Assembly (NCBI RefSeq): GCF_900111005.1
Contig: NZ_FOFV01000001.1
Span: 930,001-994,000, forward strand
Length of the DNA: 64,000 bases
Direction of reading: 5' to 3'
Source of the DNA: Lentzea albida
GTDB lineage: Bacteria; Actinomycetota; Actinomycetes; Mycobacteriales; Pseudonocardiaceae
In this document: piece after piece, positions 46,103-54,888 of the stretch
How positions within the stretch are numbered: position 1 is the stretch's first letter
Layout: every line of letters begins with the position of its first letter
Made by a program: the position numbers and the translations under genes
The notes under the pieces: model-generated
What the model saw: the letters and a program-made list of their open reading frames with translations, nothing else
What the model was told of the DNA's origin: nothing
Database searches by the model: none

Positions 46103-46947
46103 TGGCTGGAATCGGAGGAGCGGAGACCACCGGCAAGAAGGTCGGCTGGGGTGTCCTCAACGCGGTCGTCGTGATCTACGCGCTGTTCCCGGTGCTGTGG
46201 ATCGTGTCGTTGTCGTTCAAGTCGTCGGCGACGCTCGCGGACGGCAACTTCATCCCCCGGGAGTGGAGCCTCGAGAACTACCAGAACATCTTCTCGACGT
46301 CCGAGTTCACGCGGGCGCTGATCAACTCCATCGGCATCGCGCTGATCGCGACCGCGATCGCCGTGGTGTTCGGCACGATGGCCGCCTACGCCATCGCGCG
46401 GCTCGACTTCCCCGGCAAGAGCCTGCTGGTGGGCGTCTCGCTGCTGATCGCGATGTTCCCGCAGGTCTCGCTGGTGTCCCCGCTGTTCGAGATCGAGCGC
46501 TCGCTCGGCCTCTTCGACACGTGGCCCGGCCTGATCCTGCCGTACATCACGTTCGCGCTGCCGCTCGCGATCTACACCCTGTCGGCGTTCTTCCGCGAGA
46601 TCCCGTGGGAGCTCGAGAAGGCGGCGAAGATGGACGGCGCGACGCCGGGGCAGGCGTTCCGGCGGGTCATCGCGCCGCTCGCGGCACCGGGTGTGTTCAC
46701 GACGGCGATCCTCGTGTTCATCTTCTGCTGGAACGACTTCCTGTTCGCGATCTCGCTCACCTCGACCGAGCAGTCGCGGACCGTGCCGGTGGCGCTGTCG
46801 TTCTTCACCGGCAGCTCGCAGTTCGAGGACCCGGCCGGGTCGATCGCGGCGGCCGCCGTCGTGATCACCATCCCGATCATCCTCTTCGTGTTGTTCTTCC
46901 AGCGCCGGATCGTCGCCGGCCTGACCTCCGGCGCCGTCAAGGGGTGA
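46102..46947 (+). CDS. sugB: Trehalose ABC transporter permease SugB
   Basis: A 281-residue permease with six membrane segments ([20 protein letters not shown] at the start) and the conserved EAA loop [20 protein letters not shown] followed by PLAAPG near residue 180. MalG/SugB-type proteins pair with a MalF/SugA-type subunit, here encoded directly upstream with an overlapping stop/start. The sugC gene follows after eight bases. Confidence 0.93.
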   Translation: MAGIGGAETTGKKVGWGVLNAVVVIYALFPVLWIVSLSFKSSATLADGNFIPREWSLENYQNIFSTSEFTRALINSIGIALIATAIAVVFGTMAAYAIARLDFPGKSLLVGVSLLIAMFPQVSLVSPLFEIERSLGLFDTWPGLILPYITFALPLAIYTLSAFFREIPWELEKAAKMDGATPGQAFRRVIAPLAAPGVFTTAILVFIFCWNDFLFAISLTSTEQSRTVPVALSFFTGSSQFEDPAGSIAAAAVVITIPIILFVLFFQRRIVAGLTSGAVKG

Positions 46948-46955
46948 GTTGACCA

Positions 46956-48140
46956 ATGGCAGAGATCGTTCTGGACAAGGTGACCAAGAGGTACCCCGAC
47001 GGCGCTTTGGCCGTGCAGGAGGTCAACCTGGAGATCGCCGACGGCGAGTTCATCATCCTGGTCGGACCGTCCGGCTGCGGGAAGTCCACCACGCTCAACA
47101 TGATCGCGGGCCTGGAGGACATCACCGACGGCGAGCTGCGCATCGGCGGGCAGCGCGTCAACGAGAAGGCGCCCAAGGACCGCGACATCGCGATGGTGTT
47201 CCAGTCCTACGCGCTCTACCCGCACATGACGGTGAAGGAGAACATGGCCTTCCCGTTGCGGCTGGCCAAGGTCGACAACGCGACGGTCGAGAAGAAGGTC
47301 AAGGAGGCGGCCGAGATCCTCGACCTCTCGCAGCACCTCGACCGCAAACCGTCCAACCTGTCCGGTGGCCAGCGGCAGCGCGTGGCGATGGGCCGCGCGA
47401 TCGTGCGCAGCCCCAAGGCGTTCCTCATGGACGAACCGCTGTCCAACCTGGACGCCAAGCTGCGCGTGCAGATGCGCACCTCGGTGTCGCGCCTGCAGAA
47501 GCAGCTCGGCACGACCACGGTGTACGTGACGCACGACCAGACCGAGGCGATGACCCTCGGCGACCGGGTCGTCGTCATGCGCGGCGGTGTCGTGCAGCAG
47601 ATCGGCGCGCCGCAGTTCCTCTACGACCAGCCGGCGAACCTGTTCGTCGCGGGCTTCATCGGCTCCCCGTCGATGAACTTCGTGCCGGCGACGCTCGAGA
47701 ACGGCGCGCTGCGGTCGGTCATCGGCGACGTGACGCTGACGGACCGGGTCCGCCAGCTCGTCGAGGCCGCCGACGCGCCCCGCGAGGTGATCCTCGGCAT
47801 CCGCCCGGAGCACTTCGAGGACGCGGCGCTGGTCGAGCCGGCGAAGCTGTCGGCGGGCGGCAAGTTCACGTCCCAGGTGGACGTGCTGGAGTCGATGGGC
47901 TCGGACAAGTACGCCTACTTCAACCTCACCGGTGAGCAGGCGGCCTCGGCGGAGCTCCAGGAGCTCGCGGCGGACGCGGGATCGGACGACGTGCCGGGTG
48001 ACGGCATCTCGCTCGTGACGCGGTTGTCGTCGGCGTCCGGCGCGGTGGAAGGCGCCTCGGCGGACATCTGGTTCGACGCGGACAAGGTGCAGCTGTTCGA
48101 CCCGTCCAGCGGCAGGAACCTGACTTACACGGAACGGTGA
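46956..48140 (+). CDS. sugC: Trehalose ABC transporter ATPase SugC
   Basis: A 394-residue MalK/UgpC-type ATPase. Walker A GPSGCGKSTT near residue 37, Q-loop in MVFQSYALYPHMTV, signature LSGGQRQRVAMGRAI, Walker B AFLMDEPLSNLD and the switch His in VYVTHDQTEAM are complete. The C-terminal 140 residues form the OB-type regulatory domain (ILGIRPEHFEDA). It powers trehalose import through SugA/SugB. A near-perfect hairpin downstream ends the operon. Such ATPases can serve more than one sugar importer, so it may have extra partners elsewhere. Confidence 0.95.
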   Translation: MAEIVLDKVTKRYPDGALAVQEVNLEIADGEFIILVGPSGCGKSTTLNMIAGLEDITDGELRIGGQRVNEKAPKDRDIAMVFQSYALYPHMTVKENMAFPLRLAKVDNATVEKKVKEAAEILDLSQHLDRKPSNLSGGQRQRVAMGRAIVRSPKAFLMDEPLSNLDAKLRVQMRTSVSRLQKQLGTTTVYVTHDQTEAMTLGDRVVVMRGGVVQQIGAPQFLYDQPANLFVAGFIGSPSMNFVPATLENGALRSVIGDVTLTDRVRQLVEAADAPREVILGIRPEHFEDAALVEPAKLSAGGKFTSQVDVLESMGSDKYAYFNLTGEQAASAELQELAADAGSDDVPGDGISLVTRLSSASGAVEGASADIWFDADKVQLFDPSSGRNLTYTER

Positions 48141-48152
48141 ATTCTCGTTTTG

Positions 48153-48185
48153 CGGGCCGTCTTCCCCATGCGGGAAGGCGGCCCG
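48153..48185 (+). terminator. Hairpin terminator after sugC
   Basis: Arms 48153-48166 and 48172-48185 pair over 14 positions with one G-U around the loop CATGC. It starts 12 bases after the sugC stop, preceded by CGTTTTG. Confidence 0.8.
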
Positions 48186-48410
48186 TTCGTGTCACTCGAA
48201 CGAGTGAGGCACAAAGCCCTCTGTCCTCAGGGGCCGATCAGTCCGGGGAAACTGCCGGGCTGAATTCACGCCGACCATTGGGCGCTCGGCAGCGACATCT
48301 CATCGAAACGTGGAGTACGCGGCTCCGGAACGTCCGCACGCTTGTCGAAGGCGGCTACAGGACCACAGGGGGGTCAGGGGAACCGCCGCCCGAGTGAAAG
48401 AGAGCGTGCA
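48186..48410. promoter_or_regulatory. 225-base leader region before the SDR gene
   Basis: No coding sequence seen. CTGCCG and CGGCAG form a distant 6-bp inverted repeat near 48255-48295, with GCCGA/TCGGC nested inside it, so the leader RNA may be structured. I could not match it to a known riboswitch class. Confidence 0.25.
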
Positions 48411-49298
48411 ATGGGGATCCTGGACGGAAAAGCTGTCGTCATCACCGGGGCGGGCCGAGGACTGGGTGAGGCCTACGCCATGCACGCCGCCCTCGCCGGC
48501 GCGTCCGTGGTGGTCAACGACAACGACGGTGACCTGGCAGAACGGGTGGCCGAGCACATCCGCGAGTTCGGCGGCCGCGCCGTCGCCTCGAACCACACGG
48601 TCGCGGACCCGAGCGAGGCGGCCAAGATCGTCGACCTGTGTCTGGACGAGTTCGGCCGCGTCGACGGCCTCGTGAACAACGCGGGGCTCAACTACGAGAC
48701 CGCGCCGTGGGAGGACGATCCCGAGACGATCAGGCACGTGGTCGAGGTGAACGTCCTCGGCGTCATCTACACCGGAATCGCGGCAATGCGGGCGATGAGG
48801 GCGACCGGTGGCGGTTCCATCATCAACATTTCCTCCGGAGCGTCATTCGGGCAACGCAAACTCGCCACCTATTCGGCGACGAAGGGCGCGGTGGCGTCGC
48901 TGAGCTACTCGTGGGCTCTCGACCTGGAATCCGAAGGCATCCGCGTGAACGCCGTGTGCCCCGTCGCGCACACGCGGATGGTGTGGAAGTCCGAACGCTC
49001 CCTGCGCGCCATCCCGGCCGACCGCACGCCGGGCAAGGTGGCGCCGCTGGTGCTGTTCCTGCTCTCGGACCGTGCCGAGGGCATCACCGGGCAGGTCATC
49101 CGGTGCAACGGCAGGCAGCTGCACATCGTCGGCCAGCCGTACTTCAAGCAGCCGATCCTGGAGAGCGACAACTGGGACACCGCTTCGGTCGAGCGGGCGT
49201 TCACGGGCGTGCTGCAGGCGCACCTCGAACCGTACGGGTTGGAGAAGAGGATGCCTCCCCGGCTCCGTGCGCTGGTGGAGCCTTCGCAGACCGCCTGA
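48411..49298 (+). CDS. Short-chain dehydrogenase/reductase
   Basis: A 295-residue NAD(P)-dependent oxidoreductase. ATG at 48411 follows GAAAGAGAG. Rossmann motif VVITGAGRGLGEAYAMHAAL (T-G-x3-G-x-G), NNAG at about 90, the catalytic Ser in SIINISSGAS and Y-S-A-T-K (Tyr and Lys) near 157-161 are all present. At 295 residues it is longer than classical SDRs (about 250), with a C-terminal extension (PYFKQPILESDNWDTASVER). Similar long forms act on steroid or acyl substrates (17-beta-HSD type 4-like), but the substrate is not fixed by sequence. Confidence 0.9.
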   Translation: MGILDGKAVVITGAGRGLGEAYAMHAALAGASVVVNDNDGDLAERVAEHIREFGGRAVASNHTVADPSEAAKIVDLCLDEFGRVDGLVNNAGLNYETAPWEDDPETIRHVVEVNVLGVIYTGIAAMRAMRATGGGSIINISSGASFGQRKLATYSATKGAVASLSYSWALDLESEGIRVNAVCPVAHTRMVWKSERSLRAIPADRTPGKVAPLVLFLLSDRAEGITGQVIRCNGRQLHIVGQPYFKQPILESDNWDTASVERAFTGVLQAHLEPYGLEKRMPPRLRALVEPSQTA

Positions 49299-49397
49299 GC
49301 GGGTGGGGGAGGCGTCGTTCGGTGCCCTGTCGGCGCCTCCCGCATCGTTTCGATCAACTGTGGACGGTCGCGCGCGACGCGGTGCTAGCTTCCGCGC

Positions 49398-50372
49398 GTG
49401 GTCTCGCAGCTTCCTTCTTACGTCGACGTCAACTTCGACGACGACGAACTCATGAGCACGGCCCTGGCGCTGGTCTCCGGTGAACTCGGCCCCGCTCTCC
49501 GCCTCATCGCCGCCACCCGTGAGCAGCCGCACCGCCACGAGCTGGTGCTCGACGTGCTCGGCGGCGCGGGCACCGTCGTCCTGCCGCGGTTGCTCGACGC
49601 GCACGAGGAACGACCGGACGACCGGGAGCTGCTGCTGTTGCTGGGCAGCGCCCAGTCCGTCGCGGGGTGGGAGTCGCGGGGTGCGGCGGGCGCGGACCGG
49701 ACCACGGAGGAGCAGTGGGACGGGCTGCGGAAGTTCTCCCACCTGGCACACGAGACGCTGCACCGCGCCGCCGCCCTCGACCCCGACGACGTCGCGCCGT
49801 GGGCGTTGATGATGTCGATGGCCGTCGCACTGCCCACCCATCGACGTGAGGCCGCGGAGGTCTACGAGGAGGTCGTGAAGCGGGTCCCCGACCTGTTCAA
49901 CGCGTCGTTCCGGCGGCTGCACGCGGCCTGTGCGAAGTGGTACGGCAGCCACGAGGAGATGTTCGGGTTCGCGAGGAGCACCGCCGACGGCCTGCCCGAC
50001 GGCCACCCGCTGCTGGCGCTGATCCCCACCGCGCACATCGAGATGCACGTGTACCTGACCTGGAAGACCAGCTTCGCGGTGCGGATGTGGCAGACCATCA
50101 GCCGGTCGTACCTCAAGAAGCAGCGAGCCGAGGTCGACGCCGCGTCCGACCGCCTGCTCGCCGGTGCCGACGACCACCCGCGTTCCCCGTGGGCACACCA
50201 GATCTTCGCGAACTACTACTACGAGCTCTTCGTGACCGACAGGCTCGCCCAGCACCTCGCCCGCGGCGGTGAGCGCGCGTCGCGGTGGCCCTGGGGTTAC
50301 AGCGGGGACGCGGACGCGCAGTTCGCGCGGGCGCACTCGCACGTCGCCCGGTTTCACCGCCAGGACGGGTAG
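49398..50372 (+). CDS. Uncharacterised helical-repeat protein, DUF4034-like
   Basis: A 324-residue all-helical protein. Segments such as LAHETLHRAAALDPDDVAPW, ALMMSMAVALPTHRREAAEV and FRRLHAACAKWYGSHEEMFG look like TPR-type helical pairs and recall DUF4034 proteins of actinomycetes. There is no signal peptide or membrane helix. GTG start. The 3' end overlaps the convergent AHSA1 gene by 19 bases. Function unknown. Confidence 0.72.
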   Translation: MVSQLPSYVDVNFDDDELMSTALALVSGELGPALRLIAATREQPHRHELVLDVLGGAGTVVLPRLLDAHEERPDDRELLLLLGSAQSVAGWESRGAAGADRTTEEQWDGLRKFSHLAHETLHRAAALDPDDVAPWALMMSMAVALPTHRREAAEVYEEVVKRVPDLFNASFRRLHAACAKWYGSHEEMFGFARSTADGLPDGHPLLALIPTAHIEMHVYLTWKTSFAVRMWQTISRSYLKKQRAEVDAASDRLLAGADDHPRSPWAHQIFANYYYELFVTDRLAQHLARGGERASRWPWGYSGDADAQFARAHSHVARFHRQDG

Positions 50373-50860
50373 CCCGGCGCGACCTCCGCGTAGCGCTCGC
50401 CCCACGCCGGCGGCGTCTCGTCGTGCAGGAAGGCGTTCGCGCGGTCGAAGAACGCGTGCGTGCCCGGCGCGAAGCCCTTGGCGTTGCGTTCGGAGAGTCC
50501 GGTGTGGGTGAAGCGGAGCAACGTCTCGTCGCCGTCCGCGGTGAGCTCGTAGCGCACGACGCTGTCCTCCACGATCCGCTGGTGCCACTCGTGTTCGAAG
50601 ACCGCGTGGCCGTTCCGCGGCGGCTGCCAGGTGAGGATGCGGCCCGTCACGCGCTTGGCGTCCATCGGCGCGGGCGGGTCCTCGGGCTCGATGACGACCG
50701 ATCCGCTCCGCGGGTCGACGGTTCCCTCGCCGAACCACGCCTTGCGCTCGGCGTCGTCGGTGATGGCCGACCACACGCGGTCGATCGGGAACGCGAACCT
50801 GCGGTGGAACGTGAGGGTGGCGTGCTCGCCGTCGACGGTGATGGTGCCGAGGTCGTTCAT
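50354..50860 (-). CDS. SRPBCC (AHSA1-like) protein
   Basis: A 168-residue START-like fold protein: LTFHRRFAFPIDRVWSAITD, AERKAWFGEG, and the C-terminal helix region beginning TLLRFTHTGLSERNAKGFAP. AHSA1-type proteins bind hydrophobic ligands; family members coupled to ArsR regulators are common and of unknown role. Its ATG overlaps the stop of the ArsR gene by four bases, so the two are coexpressed from the operator-containing promoter upstream. Confidence 0.88.
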   Translation of the reverse strand: MNDLGTITVDGEHATLTFHRRFAFPIDRVWSAITDDAERKAWFGEGTVDPRSGSVVIEPEDPPAPMDAKRVTGRILTWQPPRNGHAVFEHEWHQRIVEDSVVRYELTADGDETLLRFTHTGLSERNAKGFAPGTHAFFDRANAFLHDETPPAWGERYAEVAPGYPSWR

Positions 50861-51159
50861 TCGCTCTCCAGGTGCTGTCGCAGTGCGTCGAGGTGGGTGC
50901 GCCAGAAGCGGCGGTACGGGGTGATCCAGTCGTCGATGCGTTGCAGGCCTTCGGGTTTGAGCGCGTAGATGCGGCGCTGGCCGTCGGGCCTGACCTCGAC
51001 CAGTCCGGTCTCCCTGAGGACGCGCAGGTGCCGGGACACGGCGGGCTGGGTGAGCGACGGCAGGCTGTCGACGAGCTCGCCCGCGGTGCGCTCACGTTCG
51101 GCCAGCAGCGTGATCAGGTGCCGGCGGTGGGGTTCGGCCACGGCCTCGAAGACGTCCAC
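50857..51159 (-). CDS. ArsR-family transcriptional regulator
   Basis: A 100-residue winged helix: DVFEAVAEPHRRHLITLLAE, RTAGELVDSLPSLTQPAVSR (helix-turn-helix), HLRVLRETGLVEVRPDGQRR and IYAL. There is no metal-binding cysteine motif, so it is of the AHSA1-associated non-metal type. GTG at 51159 is chosen; the reading frame stays open to 51195, which would overlap the palindrome. A symmetric operator lies 11-42 bases upstream of the start, suggesting autoregulation and possibly control of the divergent SUKH gene. Confidence 0.9.
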   Translation of the reverse strand: MDVFEAVAEPHRRHLITLLAERERTAGELVDSLPSLTQPAVSRHLRVLRETGLVEVRPDGQRRIYALKPEGLQRIDDWITPYRRFWRTHLDALRQHLESE

Positions 51160-51169
51160 GTGCAAATTT

Positions 51170-51201
51170 ATAACGTTTGGCGTATATACGCGCAAGGTTA
51201 T
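51170..51201. promoter_or_regulatory. Symmetric 32-bp operator, probable ArsR site
   Basis: GCGTATATACGC at 51180-51191 is a perfect palindrome. ATAAC at 51170-51174 and GTTAT at 51197-51201 form a second inverted repeat with exactly the same centre, 51185.5. Two inner T/A positions also match. It sits between the divergent ArsR and SUKH-fold genes. Confidence 0.65.
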
Positions 51202-51217
51202 GCGTTAGGTTGGGGCG

Positions 51218-51760
51218 GTGAGAGAAGACCTCGACGGGCTGCGGGAACTCGTCCCGCCTCCTGCCCGGCCACAGCTCGGTGACCAGACGTGGGAGTGGCT
51301 GTTCACGAGGCTGGGTTCGCGACTTCCCGCCGACTACGTGGAGTTCATGGAGACCTACGGCGGCGGCGCGTGGGCCGGCTGGCTGCGGTTGTGGGCGCCG
51401 CTGGACGCCGGGGACATGGGGCTGGCGGCGTGCGCGGGAAGCCTGCTCGGTGCCGAACGGCAGGCCAGGGCGGAGTTCCCGCACCACTACCGGCTGCCGC
51501 TGTACCCGGAACCCGGTGGCCACCTCCCGTTCGGGGACTCGATCGACGGTGACCGGATCGGCTGGCTCACCTCCGGTCCGCCGGACGAGTGGCAGTTGGT
51601 GCTGATGCCGAGGCACGAGGACGAGGAGTCGCGGTTGTCCGGTTCGCTCGCGGGCACGGTGCTGCAGTGGCTCAGCGGGCGGCTGAGGGTGGCGGGGCTC
51701 TACCGGTTCGACGAGGACGAGCTGGCGGAGGCCGCTACGTTCCGCGTCTGGGGTACCTGA
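51218..51760 (+). CDS. SMI1/KNR4 (SUKH)-fold protein
   Basis: A 180-residue protein with the SUKH pattern: LGSRLPADYVEFMETYGGGA (the L-P-x-D-Y-x-x-F motif), WLRLWAPLD, and strands ending with PFGDSIDGDRIGWLTSG. SUKH proteins are best known as immunity proteins for nuclease toxins, but many are solitary. No toxin gene is adjacent: the neighbours are the ArsR/AHSA1 pair and a membrane protein. GTG start, 17 bases from the operator, so it may be regulated by the ArsR protein. Confidence 0.8.
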   Translation: MREDLDGLRELVPPPARPQLGDQTWEWLFTRLGSRLPADYVEFMETYGGGAWAGWLRLWAPLDAGDMGLAACAGSLLGAERQARAEFPHHYRLPLYPEPGGHLPFGDSIDGDRIGWLTSGPPDEWQLVLMPRHEDEESRLSGSLAGTVLQWLSGRLRVAGLYRFDEDELAEAATFRVWGT

Positions 51761-51846
51761 TCACCGAATGAGGTGTTCGGGTGACGTTTGCGCACGTCAC
51801 ACGGATGGCTGCCGAAATTGTCGGTGGTGGCTGTCACCATCGGGAC

Positions 51847-52839
51847 ATGGCCGAGCGCAAACCCAGAGTCACCGACTGGCGACTCGTCGTGCAGTCCCGG
51901 TTGGACCGGGTCCGCGCGGATCTGGCTGCCCTCGGCCCGTCCGACCCGGTCGATCCCGAAGGCGACGTGTGGCGCCACACGGCCGAATCGCAGGCCGCCG
52001 TGGTCGAGGAGATGCTGAGCTCCCGCGAACCGTGGTGGCGCATGCTGCCGTCGTGGTGGTCGGGCTGGTACATCGAACGGGCGTGGCGCGCCCTGCACGA
52101 GGCCGAGGTGGCGACGATCTCGGCCGAGCGCGGCTTCCTGGGCCGCCTGCCGGGCCTGCGGGCGCGGGTGGCGCAGTACCTCGACGAGGACGACCCGCGC
52201 CGCCGCGGCCTGGAGGCGTTGCGGCCGGGGGAGTTCACGCCCGCGGTGGAACGGGCGATCGTCGTCGACGCCCTGCGCGCGGCCTACGACAACTCGGACT
52301 TCGCCCACGCGGGCTCCCGCGCGCTGCGCAACAAGCTGATCGCCGCGTCCCTCGTGCTGTTCGTGATCAACACGGTGCTCGGCGTCGTCGGCATCGTGAA
52401 GCCGGGCATCATCCCGCTGTGCGTCGACCCGAAGGAGAACGCGCTCCCGACGGTCTGCCCCGGCGGTACGGCGAAGGCGTCCGGAGTGGACGTCTGGCTG
52501 GTGCAGGTGCTCGGCGCGTTCGGCGCGGTGCTGGCCGCGGTGGTGCTCCTCTTACGCCGCCGGCCATCGCTCTCGCCGTACGTGATGATCGGGTACCAGG
52601 CCCTCATCAAGATCATGCTCGGCGCGGCACTGGCGGTGGTCGGGATCCTGGCGCTCGGAGCGGGCGTCACGAGCGGTCTGATCGGCATCCCGTCGGCGGC
52701 GGCCCTGCTGCTGTGGGCGGTCATCTTCGGTTACGCGCAGCAGATCGGCACGCGGCTGCTCGACAAGTACACCGACGAGGTGCTGGACCAGGCACGTCCG
52801 TTGCCGGACGCGGACGCGCCGCGGGTGGCGCCGCGCTGA
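51847..52839 (+). CDS. Uncharacterised membrane protein
   Basis: 330 residues. The first 175 are cytoplasmic and helical, with a Trp-rich stretch (EPWWRMLPSWWSGWYIERAW). Four membrane helices follow, at about 181-203, 231-250, 262-285 and 290-305. A loop with two cysteines (LCVDPKENALPTVCPGG) lies between the first two helices, probably outside the cell and possibly disulfide-bonded. I do not recognise the family. ATG start. Confidence 0.72.
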   Translation: MAERKPRVTDWRLVVQSRLDRVRADLAALGPSDPVDPEGDVWRHTAESQAAVVEEMLSSREPWWRMLPSWWSGWYIERAWRALHEAEVATISAERGFLGRLPGLRARVAQYLDEDDPRRRGLEALRPGEFTPAVERAIVVDALRAAYDNSDFAHAGSRALRNKLIAASLVLFVINTVLGVVGIVKPGIIPLCVDPKENALPTVCPGGTAKASGVDVWLVQVLGAFGAVLAAVVLLLRRRPSLSPYVMIGYQALIKIMLGAALAVVGILALGAGVTSGLIGIPSAAALLLWAVIFGYAQQIGTRLLDKYTDEVLDQARPLPDADAPRVAPR

Positions 52840-52842
52840 CCC

Positions 52843-53121
52843 TCAGCTCGTGCGCGGGTAGCTGATCAGCTCGTCGGTGCTCGCGTACCGGGTGAAGCCG
52901 ACCTTCTCCAGCACGCGGGCCGACGCCGTGTTGGACGGTTAGACGTTCGCGTGGACGGCGTAGCCGCGGCCCTGGCGTGAAGGCACCACGCCGTACCCGA
53001 TCTCCACCCGCCCGTCGGAAGGAGGCCAGAACAGGCCCAGTGATCCCACAACTTCATCCGTCGACCGCTCGATGACCAGGCGGTGGCCGAACGGCGACAG
53101 CCGCTGAGGGTTCGAGGCGAG
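52843..53121 (-). pseudogene. Decayed GNAT acetyltransferase
   Basis: Reading on the minus strand gives HRLVIERSTDEVVGSLGLFW and VEIGYGVVPSRQGRGYA, a GNAT acetyl-CoA-binding motif, then an in-frame TAA at 52939-52941. The same frame resumes with PSNTASARVLEKVGFTRY. Relative to intact GNATs about 20 residues are missing around the stop, and the N-terminal third is absent. The adjoining 53122-53304 holds only GC-rich DNA with two similar AGCCACGC-containing stretches. I judge this a remnant; two frameshift-free exon-like parts cannot make a working enzyme. Confidence 0.7.
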
Positions 53122-53304
53122 CACGCCGGCACGCCAGCGACGGGCGGGCGGGGGTGTGACCGAGTTTCGGTGGGCGGCAGGCGGGTCACGTGGGCCGTGC
53201 GAGCCGTGGGCTGGCCACCTGCCGTGCGCCAGCCACGCGTAAGCCGCGTCTCGGCCGCCTGCGCCGGCCACGCCCCAGCGGCGTGCGCTGCGTCCCAGCC
53301 ACGC

Positions 53305-54171
53305 CTAACCGCGGGACCCCCGCCCCTGCGACTGGCTCTCCTCCCGCACGGCGTTGATGACGTCGGCGTCCCACCGGTGCGTCCGGATCAGCCGGTACCG
53401 CTCCGCCGCGACCCACATGTACGCCTCGGTCTCGTTCCTGTCCCTGATCATGTCGGCCTGCCGCAGCATCGCCACGACGGGCCGGTACTCGTCGGCGTAC
53501 CACCGGCGCGCCACCTCGGCGCGGTCGAGGAACTGGCCCGTGTCCTGCATGAGCCGGAACCCCCACGCCTCGACGTGCTCGCCGAGCTGCGCGTAGTGCC
53601 ACGGGTCGGACAGGACGACGGCGGCGCGGGCCTCGCCCGACAGGGGCACCCGTTCCAGGAAGAGGCGGCGGTAGTCCTTCACGATCAGGTCGCCGCGGTA
53701 GCGGATGCCCGAGGAGTTGAGGCGGGTGATCACCTGCGTCACGTACGCGTCGATCACCTCCAGGCCGAGGGCGTGCGCGACCGAGACGCGGTGGTGGCCG
53801 TCGATGATGAAGTGCAGCTCGCCGACCCGGTACACCTCGATCGGCGGCACGCTCTCGCCTCGGCGGGCGGCCAGGGCGAGGCGTTGCCAGCGTTCGCGAA
53901 CGCGGCTCGAGGTCGGGCGGAAGCGGCGGTCGAAGTCGCGGGTGCGGTCGACGCTGCCCACGATCGAGTCGAGCCTGATCGACTGCAGGCCCAGGCGCTT
54001 CTCCGACGCCATGCCGAGCGCCTCCACGACCTCGTGGAACGGCAGCATGATGTTGACGTCGTCCGGCTCGCGGCGCAGCCACGTCGCGAGGCGGGACATC
54101 ACCTGGCTGCGGCGGGCGCGCTGGAAGTCGTTCTCGGCGTCGGCCGCGGGGAAACCGGTGTCACGCCTCAT
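53305..54171 (-). CDS. ParB/Srx-type nuclease-domain protein
   Basis: A 288-residue protein with a ParB N-domain-like motif: RRGESVPPIEVYRVGELHFI then IDGHHRVSVAHALGLEVIDA (the G-H-H-R box). There is no ParB helix-turn-helix afterward, so it is not a partition protein. The second half is helical (RAEVARRWYADEYRPVVAML). The same box in related proteins binds or hydrolyses nucleotides. It overlaps the upstream metallophosphoesterase gene by 11 bases, so the two are probably coexpressed; a nucleic-acid or nucleotide role is likely but unproven. Confidence 0.75.
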   Translation of the reverse strand: MRRDTGFPAADAENDFQRARRSQVMSRLATWLRREPDDVNIMLPFHEVVEALGMASEKRLGLQSIRLDSIVGSVDRTRDFDRRFRPTSSRVRERWQRLALAARRGESVPPIEVYRVGELHFIIDGHHRVSVAHALGLEVIDAYVTQVITRLNSSGIRYRGDLIVKDYRRLFLERVPLSGEARAAVVLSDPWHYAQLGEHVEAWGFRLMQDTGQFLDRAEVARRWYADEYRPVVAMLRQADMIRDRNETEAYMWVAAERYRLIRTHRWDADVINAVREESQSQGRGSRG

Positions 54172-54832
54172 CGCGTCCTCCTGGGACGTCGAGCACCTTC
54201 AGCGGAACGACGTTGACCACGCGCGTGGTGCCCAACGAACGGTCTGGGCGCACGTGGCCGTGCGGGTGGATGTGGCCGTGCAGCATGAACGAGGGCTGCA
54301 GGCGCGAGACGAGCGCACCAAGACATTCGAAGCCGCGGTGCGGCGCGTCGGGTTCGTCGCCGCAGTCGCGCGGCGGTGAGTGGGTCAGCAGCACGTCCAC
54401 GCCACGTCCGTCCCGCAGCCTGCGCCAGCCGGCCAGCCGGGACACCCGGCGGGCGCGGCGGGCCTGCTGCCGTTCCGTCCACTGGTTCGGGCCTTTGTTG
54501 TAGCGGATCGAACCACCGAGACCGGCGATGCGCAGCCCGGCCACGTCGACCACGCGTTCGTCCGCGTTCACCGCACCGGTTGGACCTGGCCAGCGCACCG
54601 GCACGCCCGCCTTGGTCCACAGGCCGCGCACGTTCGAGTAGCCGGACAGGTCGGCGTCGTGGTTGCCGGGCACGAACACGACGGGCTTCTCCAGCGCGTT
54701 GGCCAGGTGTTCCAGGTAGTCGAACGGCAGGTCGCCCGCCGCGAGCACCAGGTCCACACCGGCGTACTGGTGCACCTGGTCGGTCCACAGCTGCTCGACC
54801 ACCTCGTCCGCGACCGCCAGAATCCGTGCCAT
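54161..54832 (-). CDS. Metallophosphoesterase
   Basis: A 223-residue calcineurin-like phosphoesterase. Metal motifs visible are LVLAAGDLPFDYLEHL (GD), VFVPGNHDADL (GNHD), LLTHSPP and MLHGHIHPHG (GHxH). The usual first D-x-H near the N-terminus reads VADEVVE, as in several actinobacterial members. The substrate could be a phosphodiester such as a cyclic nucleotide or a protein phosphate. ATG start. It is the first gene of a pair with the ParB-like protein. Confidence 0.88.
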   Translation of the reverse strand: MARILAVADEVVEQLWTDQVHQYAGVDLVLAAGDLPFDYLEHLANALEKPVVFVPGNHDADLSGYSNVRGLWTKAGVPVRWPGPTGAVNADERVVDVAGLRIAGLGGSIRYNKGPNQWTERQQARRARRVSRLAGWRRLRDGRGVDVLLTHSPPRDCGDEPDAPHRGFECLGALVSRLQPSFMLHGHIHPHGHVRPDRSLGTTRVVNVVPLKVLDVPGGRDEA

Positions 54833-54888
54833 CCCAGCAGCGTAATGAGGTCTTTCACCACATGACGGGCGGCGGAGCTGCCGTTAGC

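Noticed and set aside
48186..48410. Riboswitch candidate in the leader of the SDR gene
   Set aside because: Some inverted repeats occur, but I could not match conserved nucleotides of any class; listed only as an unassigned leader.
53186..54082. 298-codon minus-strand frame in the ParB-like region
   Set aside because: It overlaps the ParB-like gene in another frame and encodes an Arg/Pro-rich sequence without domains; the chosen frame has the G-H-H-R box and good codon use.
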